Source: Morganella morganii_D
GTDB taxonomy: Bacteria; Pseudomonadota; Gammaproteobacteria; Enterobacterales; Enterobacteriaceae
Assembly: GCA_044772875.1 (NCBI GenBank)
Contig: CP173058.1
Span: 3,038,001-3,102,000 of the forward strand
DNA: 64,000 nucleotides
Direction of reading: 5' to 3'
The notes under the pieces are model-generated. The model made no database searches, was not told the DNA's origin, and saw nothing but the letters and a program-made list of their open reading frames with translations. This document shows positions 8,431 to 15,864 of this stretch, piece after piece. The position numbers and the translations under genes are program-made. Positions within the stretch are counted from its first letter, which is position 1. Every line of letters starts with the position of its first letter.

Positions 8431-8805
8431 TTAAGCTTTTGGCTTCTTCACACCGTACTTGGAACGTGCTTGTTTACGGTCTTTAACACCGGAACAGTCC
8501 AGTGCGCCGCGAACAGTGTGGTAGCGAACACCCGGTAAGTCTTTAACACGACCACCGCGGATCAGGATCACGCTGTGTTCCTGCAGGTTATGACCTTCAC
8601 CACCGATGTATGAAGAAACTTCAAAACCGTTGGTTAAACGTACACGGCATACTTTACGCAGTGCTGAGTTAGGTTTTTTAGGTGTGGTGGTATATACACG
8701 GGTACATACACCACGTTTTTGCGGGCATGCTTCCAGAGCAGGAACGTTGCTTTTCACAACTTTCGAGCTACGGGATTTGCGAACCAGCTGATTAATCGTT
8801 GCCAT
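8431..8805 (-). CDS. rpsL: 30S ribosomal protein S12
   Basis: 124 residues, MATINQLVRKSRSSKVVKSN. S12 lies at the decoding centre. The streptomycin-determining segments are wild type: TTPKKPNSALRK carries the lysine corresponding to K43 and GRVKDLPGVRYH the one corresponding to K88. It is the first gene of the str operon behind a consensus promoter. Confidence 0.98.
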   Translation of the reverse strand: MATINQLVRKSRSSKVVKSNVPALEACPQKRGVCTRVYTTTPKKPNSALRKVCRVRLTNGFEVSSYIGGEGHNLQEHSVILIRGGRVKDLPGVRYHTVRGALDCSGVKDRKQARSKYGVKKPKA

Positions 8806-8888
8806 TATAAAAAAAGCTCCTGGTTTTTTGCTTCGTAAACACGGATTTGTGCCTCGTGTCTGTCAAAGACAAAACACGAGGACGCGAA

Positions 8889-8917
8889 ATTTTATTGCTG
8901 ACGCAACAGGGTGTCAA
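8889..8917 (-). promoter_or_regulatory. str operon promoter
   Basis: On the minus strand a consensus TTGACA (8912-8917) and TAAAAT (8889-8894) are 17 bases apart. They lie in the 132-base gap between tusB and rpsL; the GC-rich cgcg just after the -10 fits a stringently controlled discriminator. Confidence 0.85.
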
Positions 8918-8937
8918 GAAATATACAATGATATTTG

Positions 8938-9228
8938 CTATTCCCACGCAAAATGTTGCGTGTGTGTGACAGTGAGCTCCACAAAACCAGTATAGTCTGT
9001 GATTTTCACTTTGCCCGAAAGGAACGGTAATAAACCGCGTGCTTCGGCATCCTCCCGCAGCACACAGGGAATATGACCCGACTGAATAAGCGCCTGCAAC
9101 AACGGGTTACCTTCTGTTGCTGCGATTACGCCATCTTCGGTAAAAAGGATGTCATCCTCCGGGGATAACAGATTCAGTAATGATTGAATATCAGTACGAA
9201 ATGGCGATTGGCTGACAGTATATAGCAT
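8938..9228 (-). CDS. tusB: Sulfurtransferase complex subunit TusB
   Basis: Small subunit of the TusBCD heterohexamer that relays sulfur from TusA to TusE for 2-thiolation of the wobble uridine (mnm5s2U) in tRNA. The start MLYTVSQSPFRTD (ATG at 9226-9228, preceded by GGTGAG) gives 96 residues, like E. coli TusB; a GTG three codons upstream is possible. The VTHTQHFAW ending is typical. It is the last gene of yheO-tusDCB. Confidence 0.92.
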   Translation of the reverse strand: MLYTVSQSPFRTDIQSLLNLLSPEDDILFTEDGVIAATEGNPLLQALIQSGHIPCVLREDAEARGLLPFLSGKVKITDYTGFVELTVTHTQHFAWE

Positions 9229-9247
9229 CTTGCTCACCGTAAGTAGA

Positions 9248-9607
9248 TCAAAATGACACTACGGCGTCAAATGCCGCCAGTTTCCGGGCCAGTTCCGCCG
9301 CACTCAGGCAGGTAACCGGCAGGATATATGGCGTCTCCGGGGATAATCCCCGCGCGGCCATATCCTCCGCACAGCAGTAGCACTCTTCGATATCGTAAAG
9401 CGGCAGGACTTTGAAGGTGGAGATATAATCACGGGCGAGGATTTTCGCCGGTGCCTGTTCCGGTAATAACTGCAATACACCGTCAGACACAAAAAAGGCC
9501 GCGACCTCTTCCGTATAATTACTGGTCGCCAGCAGTGCATCCAGCCCTTCCCGGCCGCTGTTACTGCCGTGGGGGGCGCTTCTGAAAACAAATGCGATAC
9601 GTTTCAC
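9248..9607 (-). CDS. tusC: Sulfurtransferase complex subunit TusC
   Basis: 119 residues, MKRIAFVFRSAPHGSNSGRE, a DsrE/DsrF-like subunit of TusBCD. GREGLDALLATSN and GVLQLLPEQ match the family. TusC has a structural role in the hexamer and the catalytic cysteine belongs to TusD. It lies 9 bases after tusD and 10 before the tusB region, in one operon. Confidence 0.94.
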   Translation of the reverse strand: MKRIAFVFRSAPHGSNSGREGLDALLATSNYTEEVAAFFVSDGVLQLLPEQAPAKILARDYISTFKVLPLYDIEECYCCAEDMAARGLSPETPYILPVTCLSAAELARKLAAFDAVVSF

Positions 9608-9616
9608 CGGACCTCC

Positions 9617-10015
9617 CTAAAACTGGATGACACGATCACAGGTCATCATGGCTTCCGCCAGAGTTCCCAGGCCACTGAGAGCAAACCCGTCCGCCAGATT
9701 AGCCGCCGCCAGTTTCAGCGACCCGGCCTGTACGGCATCAGTGACGCCACGACGCAGCGCTGCCGCCACACAAACCGCAAGCTGAATGTCATTATCACGG
9801 GCAAGCTGCTGCCACTGACGCACCATATCGGTTTCGTCTCCGGCCGGTGATGTCAGCACATTGGCGTTGCTGACCCCTTCGCGGTAAAAAAATACACACT
9901 GAATCCGGTGACCTGCCGCAATCACATGCTGTGCAAACAACAGCGCGCTGCCGGCACGCTGTGTGCCGTAGGCCGGGCCGGTAACCAGCAGGCAGTAAGA
10001 TAACGGTGTCATCAC
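9617..10015 (-). CDS. tusD: Sulfurtransferase complex subunit TusD
   Basis: About 131 residues with VTGPAYGTQRAGSALLFAQH and VCVAAALRRGVTD. The cysteine in VCVAAALRRG is the active-site residue that takes persulfide sulfur from TusA. The start is either the GTG at 10013-10015, better spaced from an upstream AAGG, or the adjacent ATG at 10010-10012. It sits 11 bases after the yheO-like gene, so the sulfur relay genes are probably read from the yheO promoter. Confidence 0.94.
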   Translation of the reverse strand: MMTPLSYCLLVTGPAYGTQRAGSALLFAQHVIAAGHRIQCVFFYREGVSNANVLTSPAGDETDMVRQWQQLARDNDIQLAVCVAAALRRGVTDAVQAGSLKLAAANLADGFALSGLGTLAEAMMTCDRVIQF

Positions 10016-10026
10016 TGCATGCTGCC

Positions 10027-10728
10027 TTACTCGCCGTTTTTAAACTGGCGGATGTACAGATAAACCGTATGTTTGGAGATATTCAGACGTACCGCCACAA
10101 GGTTGATGGCATCTTTGATATCAAATATTCCTTTCTCATACAGGTTCAGCACCACCTGTTTGTTCTTCGCGTTGTTTGCCACGTTGCGGTCGGCATTCAC
10201 TTCTTCGATAGTCTGTTCCAGCGTTTGTGCCACCAGGTCTTCAACAGAAGAAGCGAAGTTCACATTGGACGTTTCTTCCGCCAGCTCTTTCGGAATAAAA
10301 GTCTGAACTATCTGGGAGAACGGCACATCCAGGTTCATGTTAATACATAATAACCCGATGATACGACGTGATTTATTGCGGATAGCAATAGTCAGTGATT
10401 TCATCAGTGCCCCGGTTTTCGCCCGGGTGAAATAGGCCTTCGAGGTGCTGCAATCTTCATCAGTAATGTCGTGCAGCATTCGCAGTGCGAGGTCTGTGAT
10501 CGGGGAACCGACTTTACGGCCGGTATGGTGACCGTTTGCGATCTTCACCGCTGAGCGCTTCAGGTCTTCCAGTGAGTGGAGAACGATTTCACAGTGCTCA
10601 CCGATGAGCAGCGCCAGGCCATCAACAGCCGCCTCATAGGACTTCAGGATTTCATAATCCGTTTCAGTAAACGGATGATTTACAATGTAATCCGAATCAT
10701 TGTCATTAAATAATACTGGGTTAGACAT
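10027..10728 (-). CDS. yheO: YheO-family PAS/HTH transcriptional regulator
   Basis: 233 residues. The N-terminal two thirds is a YheO-like PAS domain (about 25-135, with HCEIVLHSLEDLKRSAVKIA and GHHTGRKVGSPITDLALRML). The C-terminus has a helix-turn-helix (about 190-230, GIFDIKDAINLVAVRLNISK, TVYLYIRQFK). Relatives include DauR, which controls D-arginine catabolism, but the target of YheO itself is not known. It heads the tusDCB operon as in E. coli, which suggests only a transcriptional link. Confidence 0.88.
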   Translation of the reverse strand: MSNPVLFNDNDSDYIVNHPFTETDYEILKSYEAAVDGLALLIGEHCEIVLHSLEDLKRSAVKIANGHHTGRKVGSPITDLALRMLHDITDEDCSTSKAYFTRAKTGALMKSLTIAIRNKSRRIIGLLCINMNLDVPFSQIVQTFIPKELAEETSNVNFASSVEDLVAQTLEQTIEEVNADRNVANNAKNKQVVLNLYEKGIFDIKDAINLVAVRLNISKHTVYLYIRQFKNGE

Positions 10729-11015
10729 TTAATACACCACTCTTTGTAACGTGTGAACGTCGTTGGTTTTACTCATCTGTAATCTTTCACTGCAGGAGGA
10801 GGATTACCCTGTCATCATCTATCAATTATATACCCGGATTTTCCGGGTGCAGGAAAGCGGCAAATGACGGGTTTCCGGTTCTGTGCAGGTACCCGCAGGT
10901 TAAGTTATAGCGAAAAACAGGCCGTTTTGCGCCTGAGGTGATCAAATTCTGGTAAAAAATACAAAAAAATACGGATATTTTGCAAATTTTTCATAATCCT
11001 GGTCGTTACGGAAAT
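10729..11015. other. Non-coding region upstream of yheO
   Basis: About 290 bases with no gene. On the minus strand a TATAAT hexamer lies at 10825-10830 without a clear -35, next to a small hairpin (ACCCGGATTTTCCGGGT, 10833-10849). It probably contains the yheO promoter. Confidence 0.5.
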
Positions 11016-11044
11016 AAAAACCCGCACAACAAGGCGCGGGTTTT
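11016..11044 (-). terminator. Terminator of fkpA
   Basis: AAAACCCGCGCCTTGTTGTG followed by CGGGTTTTTATT on the minus strand, just past the fkpA stop: a GC-rich stem with a T-run. Confidence 0.85.
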
Positions 11045-11068
11045 GTCAGTTTCCGGTATCAGCAGGAC

Positions 11069-11827
11069 TTATTTGGCCGCAGGTTTGATATCCAGTAACT
11101 CGACGTCAAAGACCAGGGTGGAGTTTGCAGGGATCCCCGGAACACCATCGGTGCCGTAAGCAGCTTCCGGCGGGATAACCAGTTTGGCTTTACCGCCTTT
11201 TTTCATCTGCTTCAGACCTTCGGTCCAGCCTTTGATTACGCTGTCCAGACGGATAGTCAGCGGCTCGTTACGGTCGTAAGAGCTGTCAAACTGAGTGCCG
11301 TCGATTAATGCACCTTTATAGTGAACAACAACGGTGTCTGTTTCTTTCGGAGATGCGCCGTTACCGTCTTTCTCAGATTTGTAAAGCACACCGCTTTTGA
11401 TTTTTTCAACACCTTTTTCTTTGGCAAATGCCGCACGGTATTTGTCACCGGCTGCTTTGTTCTCAGTAGCCTCGCGTGCCATTTTTTCCTGAGCGGCGCC
11501 TTTCACCTGTTCTTCAAAACCGCGCAGAGTCTGGTTGATCTCTTCATCACTCAGTTTACTTTTGTTATTGAATGCATCCTGAACGCCTGCCATCATCTGG
11601 TCACGATCCAGATCCAGACCAATGGATTTCTGCTCATTCAGAGCATTTTCCATATAACGGCCCAGTGACGCACCCAGCGCATAAGCATTCTGCTGACTCG
11701 CGGTTTTAAACGCGCTGTTCAGTTTCACTTCTTCTTTCTTCGGCGCGGTATCCGCGTAAGCCTGTGACATACCTAATGTCATTGCCAGTGAGGTTGCGAC
11801 AACAGTCGCTTTAAACAGTGATTTCAT
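11069..11827 (-). CDS. fkpA: Periplasmic FKBP-type peptidyl-prolyl isomerase FkpA
   Basis: 252 residues from the ATG at 11825-11827 (GGAGAAAAGG just upstream), MKSLFKATVVATSLAMTLGM. A signal peptide (about 1-25, ending SQAYA) targets it to the periplasm. The N-terminal dimerisation domain (about 30-140) carries chaperone activity. The C-terminal FKBP domain (about 145-250) contains VVHYKGALIDGTQFDSSYDR and VIPPEAAYGTDGVPGIPANS. It assists folding of outer-membrane and periplasmic proteins under sigma-E control in E. coli. It is divergent from slyX. Confidence 0.96.
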   Translation of the reverse strand: MKSLFKATVVATSLAMTLGMSQAYADTAPKKEEVKLNSAFKTASQQNAYALGASLGRYMENALNEQKSIGLDLDRDQMMAGVQDAFNNKSKLSDEEINQTLRGFEEQVKGAAQEKMAREATENKAAGDKYRAAFAKEKGVEKIKSGVLYKSEKDGNGASPKETDTVVVHYKGALIDGTQFDSSYDRNEPLTIRLDSVIKGWTEGLKQMKKGGKAKLVIPPEAAYGTDGVPGIPANSTLVFDVELLDIKPAAK

Positions 11828-12070
11828 CCTTTTCTCCATAAGTTTTGCAACAGTTACAGGACATACCGCACAGCAAATCACGCCAGAGAGTCCTTGCAGC
11901 CGTCACCGGGCGACATCATAATGTCACGGTTTTGTGATGCTGAGACAACCTTAGCAAAAAGAGGTTTCATAGTAACCCCCCAATAAAAGATATCCTCCCA
12001 CACTAAGCGTATTTCGCAGGAATATTACATACTTTTACACAGTAATCCCCGTCTCAGACAGGAGAAAACG

Positions 12071-12289
12071 ATGGACCTTTTAGAACTGGAACAACGCCTC
12101 GAACAACTGGAAAGCAAAACCGCTTTTCAGGATCTGACCATTGAGGAACTCAATCAGGTGGTGACACAGCAGCAGATGGATATCACCCGGCTGAATGAAA
12201 GGCTCCGCCTGCTGACCGAACGCCTGAAAGCCACCCCGGGCTCAAATGTGGCACCGCTGTCAGAAGAAGTGCCGCCGCCGCACTACTGA
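12071..12289 (+). CDS. slyX: SlyX family protein
   Basis: 72 residues, MDLLELEQRLEQLESKTAFQ, almost entirely a coiled coil with a hydrophobic heptad pattern and the family ending PPPHY. Function is unknown; the name comes from a lysis-resistance locus. It is located between fkpA and slyD as in E. coli and converges on slyD. An AGGAGAA Shine-Dalgarno precedes the ATG. Confidence 0.95.
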   Translation: MDLLELEQRLEQLESKTAFQDLTIEELNQVVTQQQMDITRLNERLRLLTERLKATPGSNVAPLSEEVPPPHY

Positions 12290-12303
12290 TAAACAGCAGA
12301 CAT

Positions 12304-12338
12304 AAAAAAAGCGCGTCCGGCAGGAATGCGCTTTTTTT
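12304..12338. terminator. Bidirectional terminator slyX/slyD
   Basis: AAAAAAAGCGC, a 13-base loop and GCGCTTTTTTT lie between the convergent slyX and slyD stops; the A- and T-runs make it usable on both strands. Confidence 0.85.
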
Positions 12339-12359
12339 GTCCGGTTCAGACGCGGGTTA

Positions 12360-12983
12360 TCAGTGACAACCACAACCGCCGTGACCTTTACCGTGACCAC
12401 CGCCACCGCAGCAGCCGCTTTCACCGTGTTCGTGATCATGGTCGTGGTCGTGGTCGTGACCACCTCCGCAGCAACCGCCTTCTTCGCCGTGGTCGTGACC
12501 ACCGCAGCAGCCGTTTTCTTCACCATGAACATGGCCGTGTCTCAGTTCGTCTTCAGTCGCTTCACGCACACCGATGACTTCGACATGGAATTTCAGGTTC
12601 TGACCAGCCAGCATATGGTTGCCGTCGACGATCACTTCATCGCCTTCAATACCGGTGATTTCAACCGGCACAGGACCCATATCGGTGTCTGCCAGGAAAC
12701 GCATACCGACTTCGAGCTCATCAACACCGACGAAGACATCTTTCGGTACACGCTGAACCAGGTTTTCGTCATACTGACCGTATGCATCGTTTGCACCGAC
12801 ATCAACGTCGAACACATCACCGGCAACACGACCGTCCAGTGCACTTTCCAGCCCGCTGATCAGCGCGCCGCGACCGTGCAGATAGTCTAACGGAGCACTT
12901 GCCGGAGACTCATCAACTAATACACCGTCTTCTGTTCTTACCTGATAAGCCAGGCTCACTACCAGGTCTTTTGCTACTTTCAT
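12360..12983 (-). CDS. slyD: FKBP-type peptidyl-prolyl isomerase SlyD
   Basis: 207 residues, MKVAKDLVVSLAYQVRTEDG. An FKBP domain split by the IF chaperone insert occupies about 1-150. A very His/Cys/Gly-rich tail follows (about 150-207, with repeated GCCGG and HDHDHDH). The tail binds Ni, Zn and other metals and supports hydrogenase maturation. It acts in the cytoplasm as folding helper and metallochaperone. The tail is slightly longer and more repetitive than in E. coli (196 residues). The repetitive tail also opens meaningless long frames on the other strand. Confidence 0.97.
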   Translation of the reverse strand: MKVAKDLVVSLAYQVRTEDGVLVDESPASAPLDYLHGRGALISGLESALDGRVAGDVFDVDVGANDAYGQYDENLVQRVPKDVFVGVDELEVGMRFLADTDMGPVPVEITGIEGDEVIVDGNHMLAGQNLKFHVEVIGVREATEDELRHGHVHGEENGCCGGHDHGEEGGCCGGGHDHDHDHDHEHGESGCCGGGGHGKGHGGCGCH

Positions 12984-13108
12984 GGTATCTCCTACACATC
13001 CGCGGGGGATAAGATTTTAATTAACGCGCCGATTGTAACGGAATTTACAGCCACTGTATCTGTTTTGGGACAAATTCCCCCAAATTCTCTGTGAAAAACA
13101 GCCGCCTG

Positions 13109-13312
13109 TTATTCCCCCGGTCTGAAGATACCAATTACCTGTTCATCCTTGCGCACATGCTGCTCTGCATGCGCGTCCGCCCGGCGCTCAAGATGGCCGC
13201 ACTGCACACACTGCACCACATCCACATTATCCTCACGCCACATGGCGAGTGTGTCCTGTGCCTGGCACTCAGGGCATACCGCGCCTGCAATAAACCGTTT
13301 CCGGTTGCTCAT
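13109..13312 (-). CDS. yheV: YheV family putative zinc ribbon protein
   Basis: 67 residues with two CxxC pairs, CPECQAQD and CVQCGHLERR, separated by about 17 residues: a zinc ribbon. The function is not known. It begins 4 bases after the kefB stop and is therefore probably co-transcribed with kefG-kefB, the conserved enterobacterial arrangement. Confidence 0.9.
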   Translation of the reverse strand: MSNRKRFIAGAVCPECQAQDTLAMWREDNVDVVQCVQCGHLERRADAHAEQHVRKDEQVIGIFRPGE

Positions 13313-13315
13313 TTT

Positions 13316-15163
13316 TCAGCTCCTGTCATCTGTCCGTCCGCTGCCCGGGGAGTCTTCCGTCAGATTCCAGCTGTCCGGCAGATGTTTTTCCCGTTTCATT
13401 TCATTATCAAACAGATTTTCCAGCTCGCGCCGTGCCTCTTTGACGCGGGAGATATGCGAGATTTCCTCTTCCGCCTGCGGGATAAGCTCACGCAGCAGCT
13501 GCATATCCAGCCTGCGGAATAACTGCTGTGCCCGGTGAGCTTCCGCCGGATGTGTACCCAGCCCGATCAGGGTTTTGCGCGCCAGCTCCAGTGCCGACGA
13601 AAAAGTTTCGCGGCTGAACTGTGTCACACCATGTGTGAGCAGCTCGTGCGCTTCCACCCGTCCCCGTGCGCGGGCAATAATTTGCAGGTGCGGAAAGTGC
13701 TCCTGACATAACTGCACAATGGTCATGGTATCTTCCGGCTTATCGCAGGTAATGACAATTACCTTTGCCGTCTCTGCCCCGGCAGAGCGCAACAATGCGA
13801 GCCCGGTCGCATCCCCGTAATAAACTTTATAGCCGTAACGCCGCATGGCACTGACCGCGCTGACATCTTTTTCCAGCACCGTCGGATGAATTTTGTTGGC
13901 CATCAGCAGGCGGCCTATCACCTGCCCCATCCGCCCGAAACCAACCAGAATCACATGCGGATGATTATCCGCCACAAACGGTGTTTCACCTGTTCCCGGC
14001 TCTGCATTATTGTAACGGTGCGCCAGAATCATATCGATCCCCTGCATCAGCAGCGGCGTGGTCATCATGGAGATAGTGACCACCACCAACAGCAGTGCCA
14101 TCTGATGATCCGTGATGACACGGCTGGCCAGTGCCGCCGAGAACAGCACGAAAGCAAACTCCCCGCCCTGACTGAGCACTCCGGCAAACTGTAAGCGCCC
14201 GCTGCGCCGGCAGGTCAGATGTGCCAGCAGATACAGCACCGTCATTTTGACACTCACCAGTACAATCACACCCAGCAGAATTTGCGGCAGATACTGCCAC
14301 AGCACGCCGATATTCAGCGACATGCCGACAGAAATGAAAAACATCCCCAGCAGCAGCCCTTTAAACGGCTCAATAGTGATTTCCAGCTCATGGCGGTATT
14401 CCGTATCCGCCAGCATCACACCTGCAATGAATGTCCCGAGCGCCATGGAGAACCCGAGCTGCTCCATAAATACCGCCGAACCGATCACCACCAACAGAGA
14501 GGCGGCGGTAAAGACCTCACTGACCCCGGATTTCACCACCAGCCGGAACAACGGCCGCAGCAGATAGCGTCCGCCGATCAGCAGTCCGGCAAAAGCCAGA
14601 ATTTTGATGCCGATTCGGTACCAGTCACTGCCCGCCGCTTCTCCGCCCAGCAGAGGAATAACCGCGAGGATCGGGATCACCGCCATATCCTGAAACAGCA
14701 GCACAGAAAATCCCATCTGACCGCTGTCGTTGTTGGTCATGCCTTTCTCGTCCATCAGCTGTAATGCCATCGCGGTGGACGACATTGCCATCCCCAGCCC
14801 GCCGACGACTGCTGCCTGCCAGGAGAAATCCGTCAGCCAGAGCAATACTCCGAGGATCAGGGCGGAGAAGACCACCTGTGCCGTGCCGGTACCGAAGATG
14901 GATCGCCGCAGTTTCCACAACTCACGCGGATTCAGCTCCAGTCCGATCAGAAACATCAGGAACACCACACCAAGTTCGGAGAAGTGCAGTAACTCATTGA
15001 CGTTTTTGATAAATCCCAGCCCCCACGGCCCGATAGCAATCCCCGCCAGCAGATACCCCAGTACCGCGCCGATACGCAGCCGCTGTGCCACCGGTACCAT
15101 CACTACAGCCGCCGCAAGGAAAACAATGCCCGCGTGCAGCAGGTTGCCGTCAGTCGGTTCCAT
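13316..15163 (-). CDS. kefB: Glutathione-regulated potassium/proton antiporter KefB
   Basis: 615 residues. The first ~380 form a CPA2-type exchanger with about 12 membrane segments (GLGMAMSSTAMALQLMDEKG, GEFAFVLFSAALA). An RCK/TrkA-N domain follows (about 400-520, HVILVGFGRMGQVIGRLL with the GxGxxG nucleotide fold), then a short C-terminal tail. KefB is kept closed by glutathione and opened by electrophile adducts, acidifying the cytoplasm for protection. Its start overlaps the end of kefG, its activating partner, by 14 bases. Slightly longer than E. coli KefB (601). Confidence 0.96.
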   Translation of the reverse strand: MEPTDGNLLHAGIVFLAAAVVMVPVAQRLRIGAVLGYLLAGIAIGPWGLGFIKNVNELLHFSELGVVFLMFLIGLELNPRELWKLRRSIFGTGTAQVVFSALILGVLLWLTDFSWQAAVVGGLGMAMSSTAMALQLMDEKGMTNNDSGQMGFSVLLFQDMAVIPILAVIPLLGGEAAGSDWYRIGIKILAFAGLLIGGRYLLRPLFRLVVKSGVSEVFTAASLLVVIGSAVFMEQLGFSMALGTFIAGVMLADTEYRHELEITIEPFKGLLLGMFFISVGMSLNIGVLWQYLPQILLGVIVLVSVKMTVLYLLAHLTCRRSGRLQFAGVLSQGGEFAFVLFSAALASRVITDHQMALLLVVVTISMMTTPLLMQGIDMILAHRYNNAEPGTGETPFVADNHPHVILVGFGRMGQVIGRLLMANKIHPTVLEKDVSAVSAMRRYGYKVYYGDATGLALLRSAGAETAKVIVITCDKPEDTMTIVQLCQEHFPHLQIIARARGRVEAHELLTHGVTQFSRETFSSALELARKTLIGLGTHPAEAHRAQQLFRRLDMQLLRELIPQAEEEISHISRVKEARRELENLFDNEMKREKHLPDSWNLTEDSPGSGRTDDRS

Positions 15164-15716
15164 ATTTGCGCCCTCCGGTCAGTTGCGGTGCCCGCAGCCA
15201 GTCACAATACGCCTGTACCTGTTCATGCAGCATGGCTTTCCCCTGGCGGCGCGCGGCATAAAGGATCACCGGTGCCAGCCAGTGCATTTCACACAACGCT
15301 GCCGTCAGTTCAAAAGGCCGCAGTAACTCGCTGAGCGGGAAGCGGTTATAGCCGCCGTGCCGGTAAGCCTCTGCCGGTTCACCGGTAGTGATCACCTGCC
15401 GCCAGTATTTACCGGACAGCTGTCTGCCGCCCTGCTCACCGGAGAAATCACGGGTCAGCACCCGGTCAAACCACTCTTTCAGCAGTGCGGGGCAGCTGTA
15501 GGTGTACAGCGGATGCTGAAACACAATAATGTCATGCTGCCGGAGCAGTTCCTGTTCATGCCGGATATCGATAAAAAAGTCCGGATAGGTGCCGTACAGG
15601 TCGTGCACCGTCACATGCCCGAGTTCAGACGCCGCAGTGACAAGCGCCTTGTTGGCGATGGAGTGATGCGGTTCCGGATGGGCGTAAAGCAGTAATATGG
15701 TCGGATTATTTATCAT
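15150..15716 (-). CDS. kefG: KefB ancillary flavoprotein KefG
   Basis: 188 residues of the NAD(P)H quinone oxidoreductase/flavodoxin-like family: ILLLYAHPEPHHSIANKAL near the N-terminus and HPLYTYSCPALLKEWFDRVL mid-way. KefG binds KefB and is required for full antiporter activity. The ATG at 15714-15716 follows AGAGGAAGTG; an adjacent GTG (15719) would add one residue. It overlaps kefB and forms the kefG-kefB-yheV operon, divergent from yheS. Confidence 0.94.
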   Translation of the reverse strand: MINNPTILLLYAHPEPHHSIANKALVTAASELGHVTVHDLYGTYPDFFIDIRHEQELLRQHDIIVFQHPLYTYSCPALLKEWFDRVLTRDFSGEQGGRQLSGKYWRQVITTGEPAEAYRHGGYNRFPLSELLRPFELTAALCEMHWLAPVILYAARRQGKAMLHEQVQAYCDWLRAPQLTGGRKYGTD

Positions 15717-15864
15717 CACTTCCTCTTAAAAACGTGAGAATCTTTGTGATTTTCGCTACTATGCCCGCTGCAACGATACTCCTCGCCTGCTGACGGGTGA
15801 TTTGCTGCTGACAACGCACGAATTACATTAATTTTACTCTCAATTACTTACCCTATCGATATTT

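Noticed and set aside
12363..12890. Long open frames opposite slyD with threonine/valine-rich repeats
   Set aside because: They are shadows of the His/Asp/Cys-rich SlyD tail; slyD is clearly the real gene.
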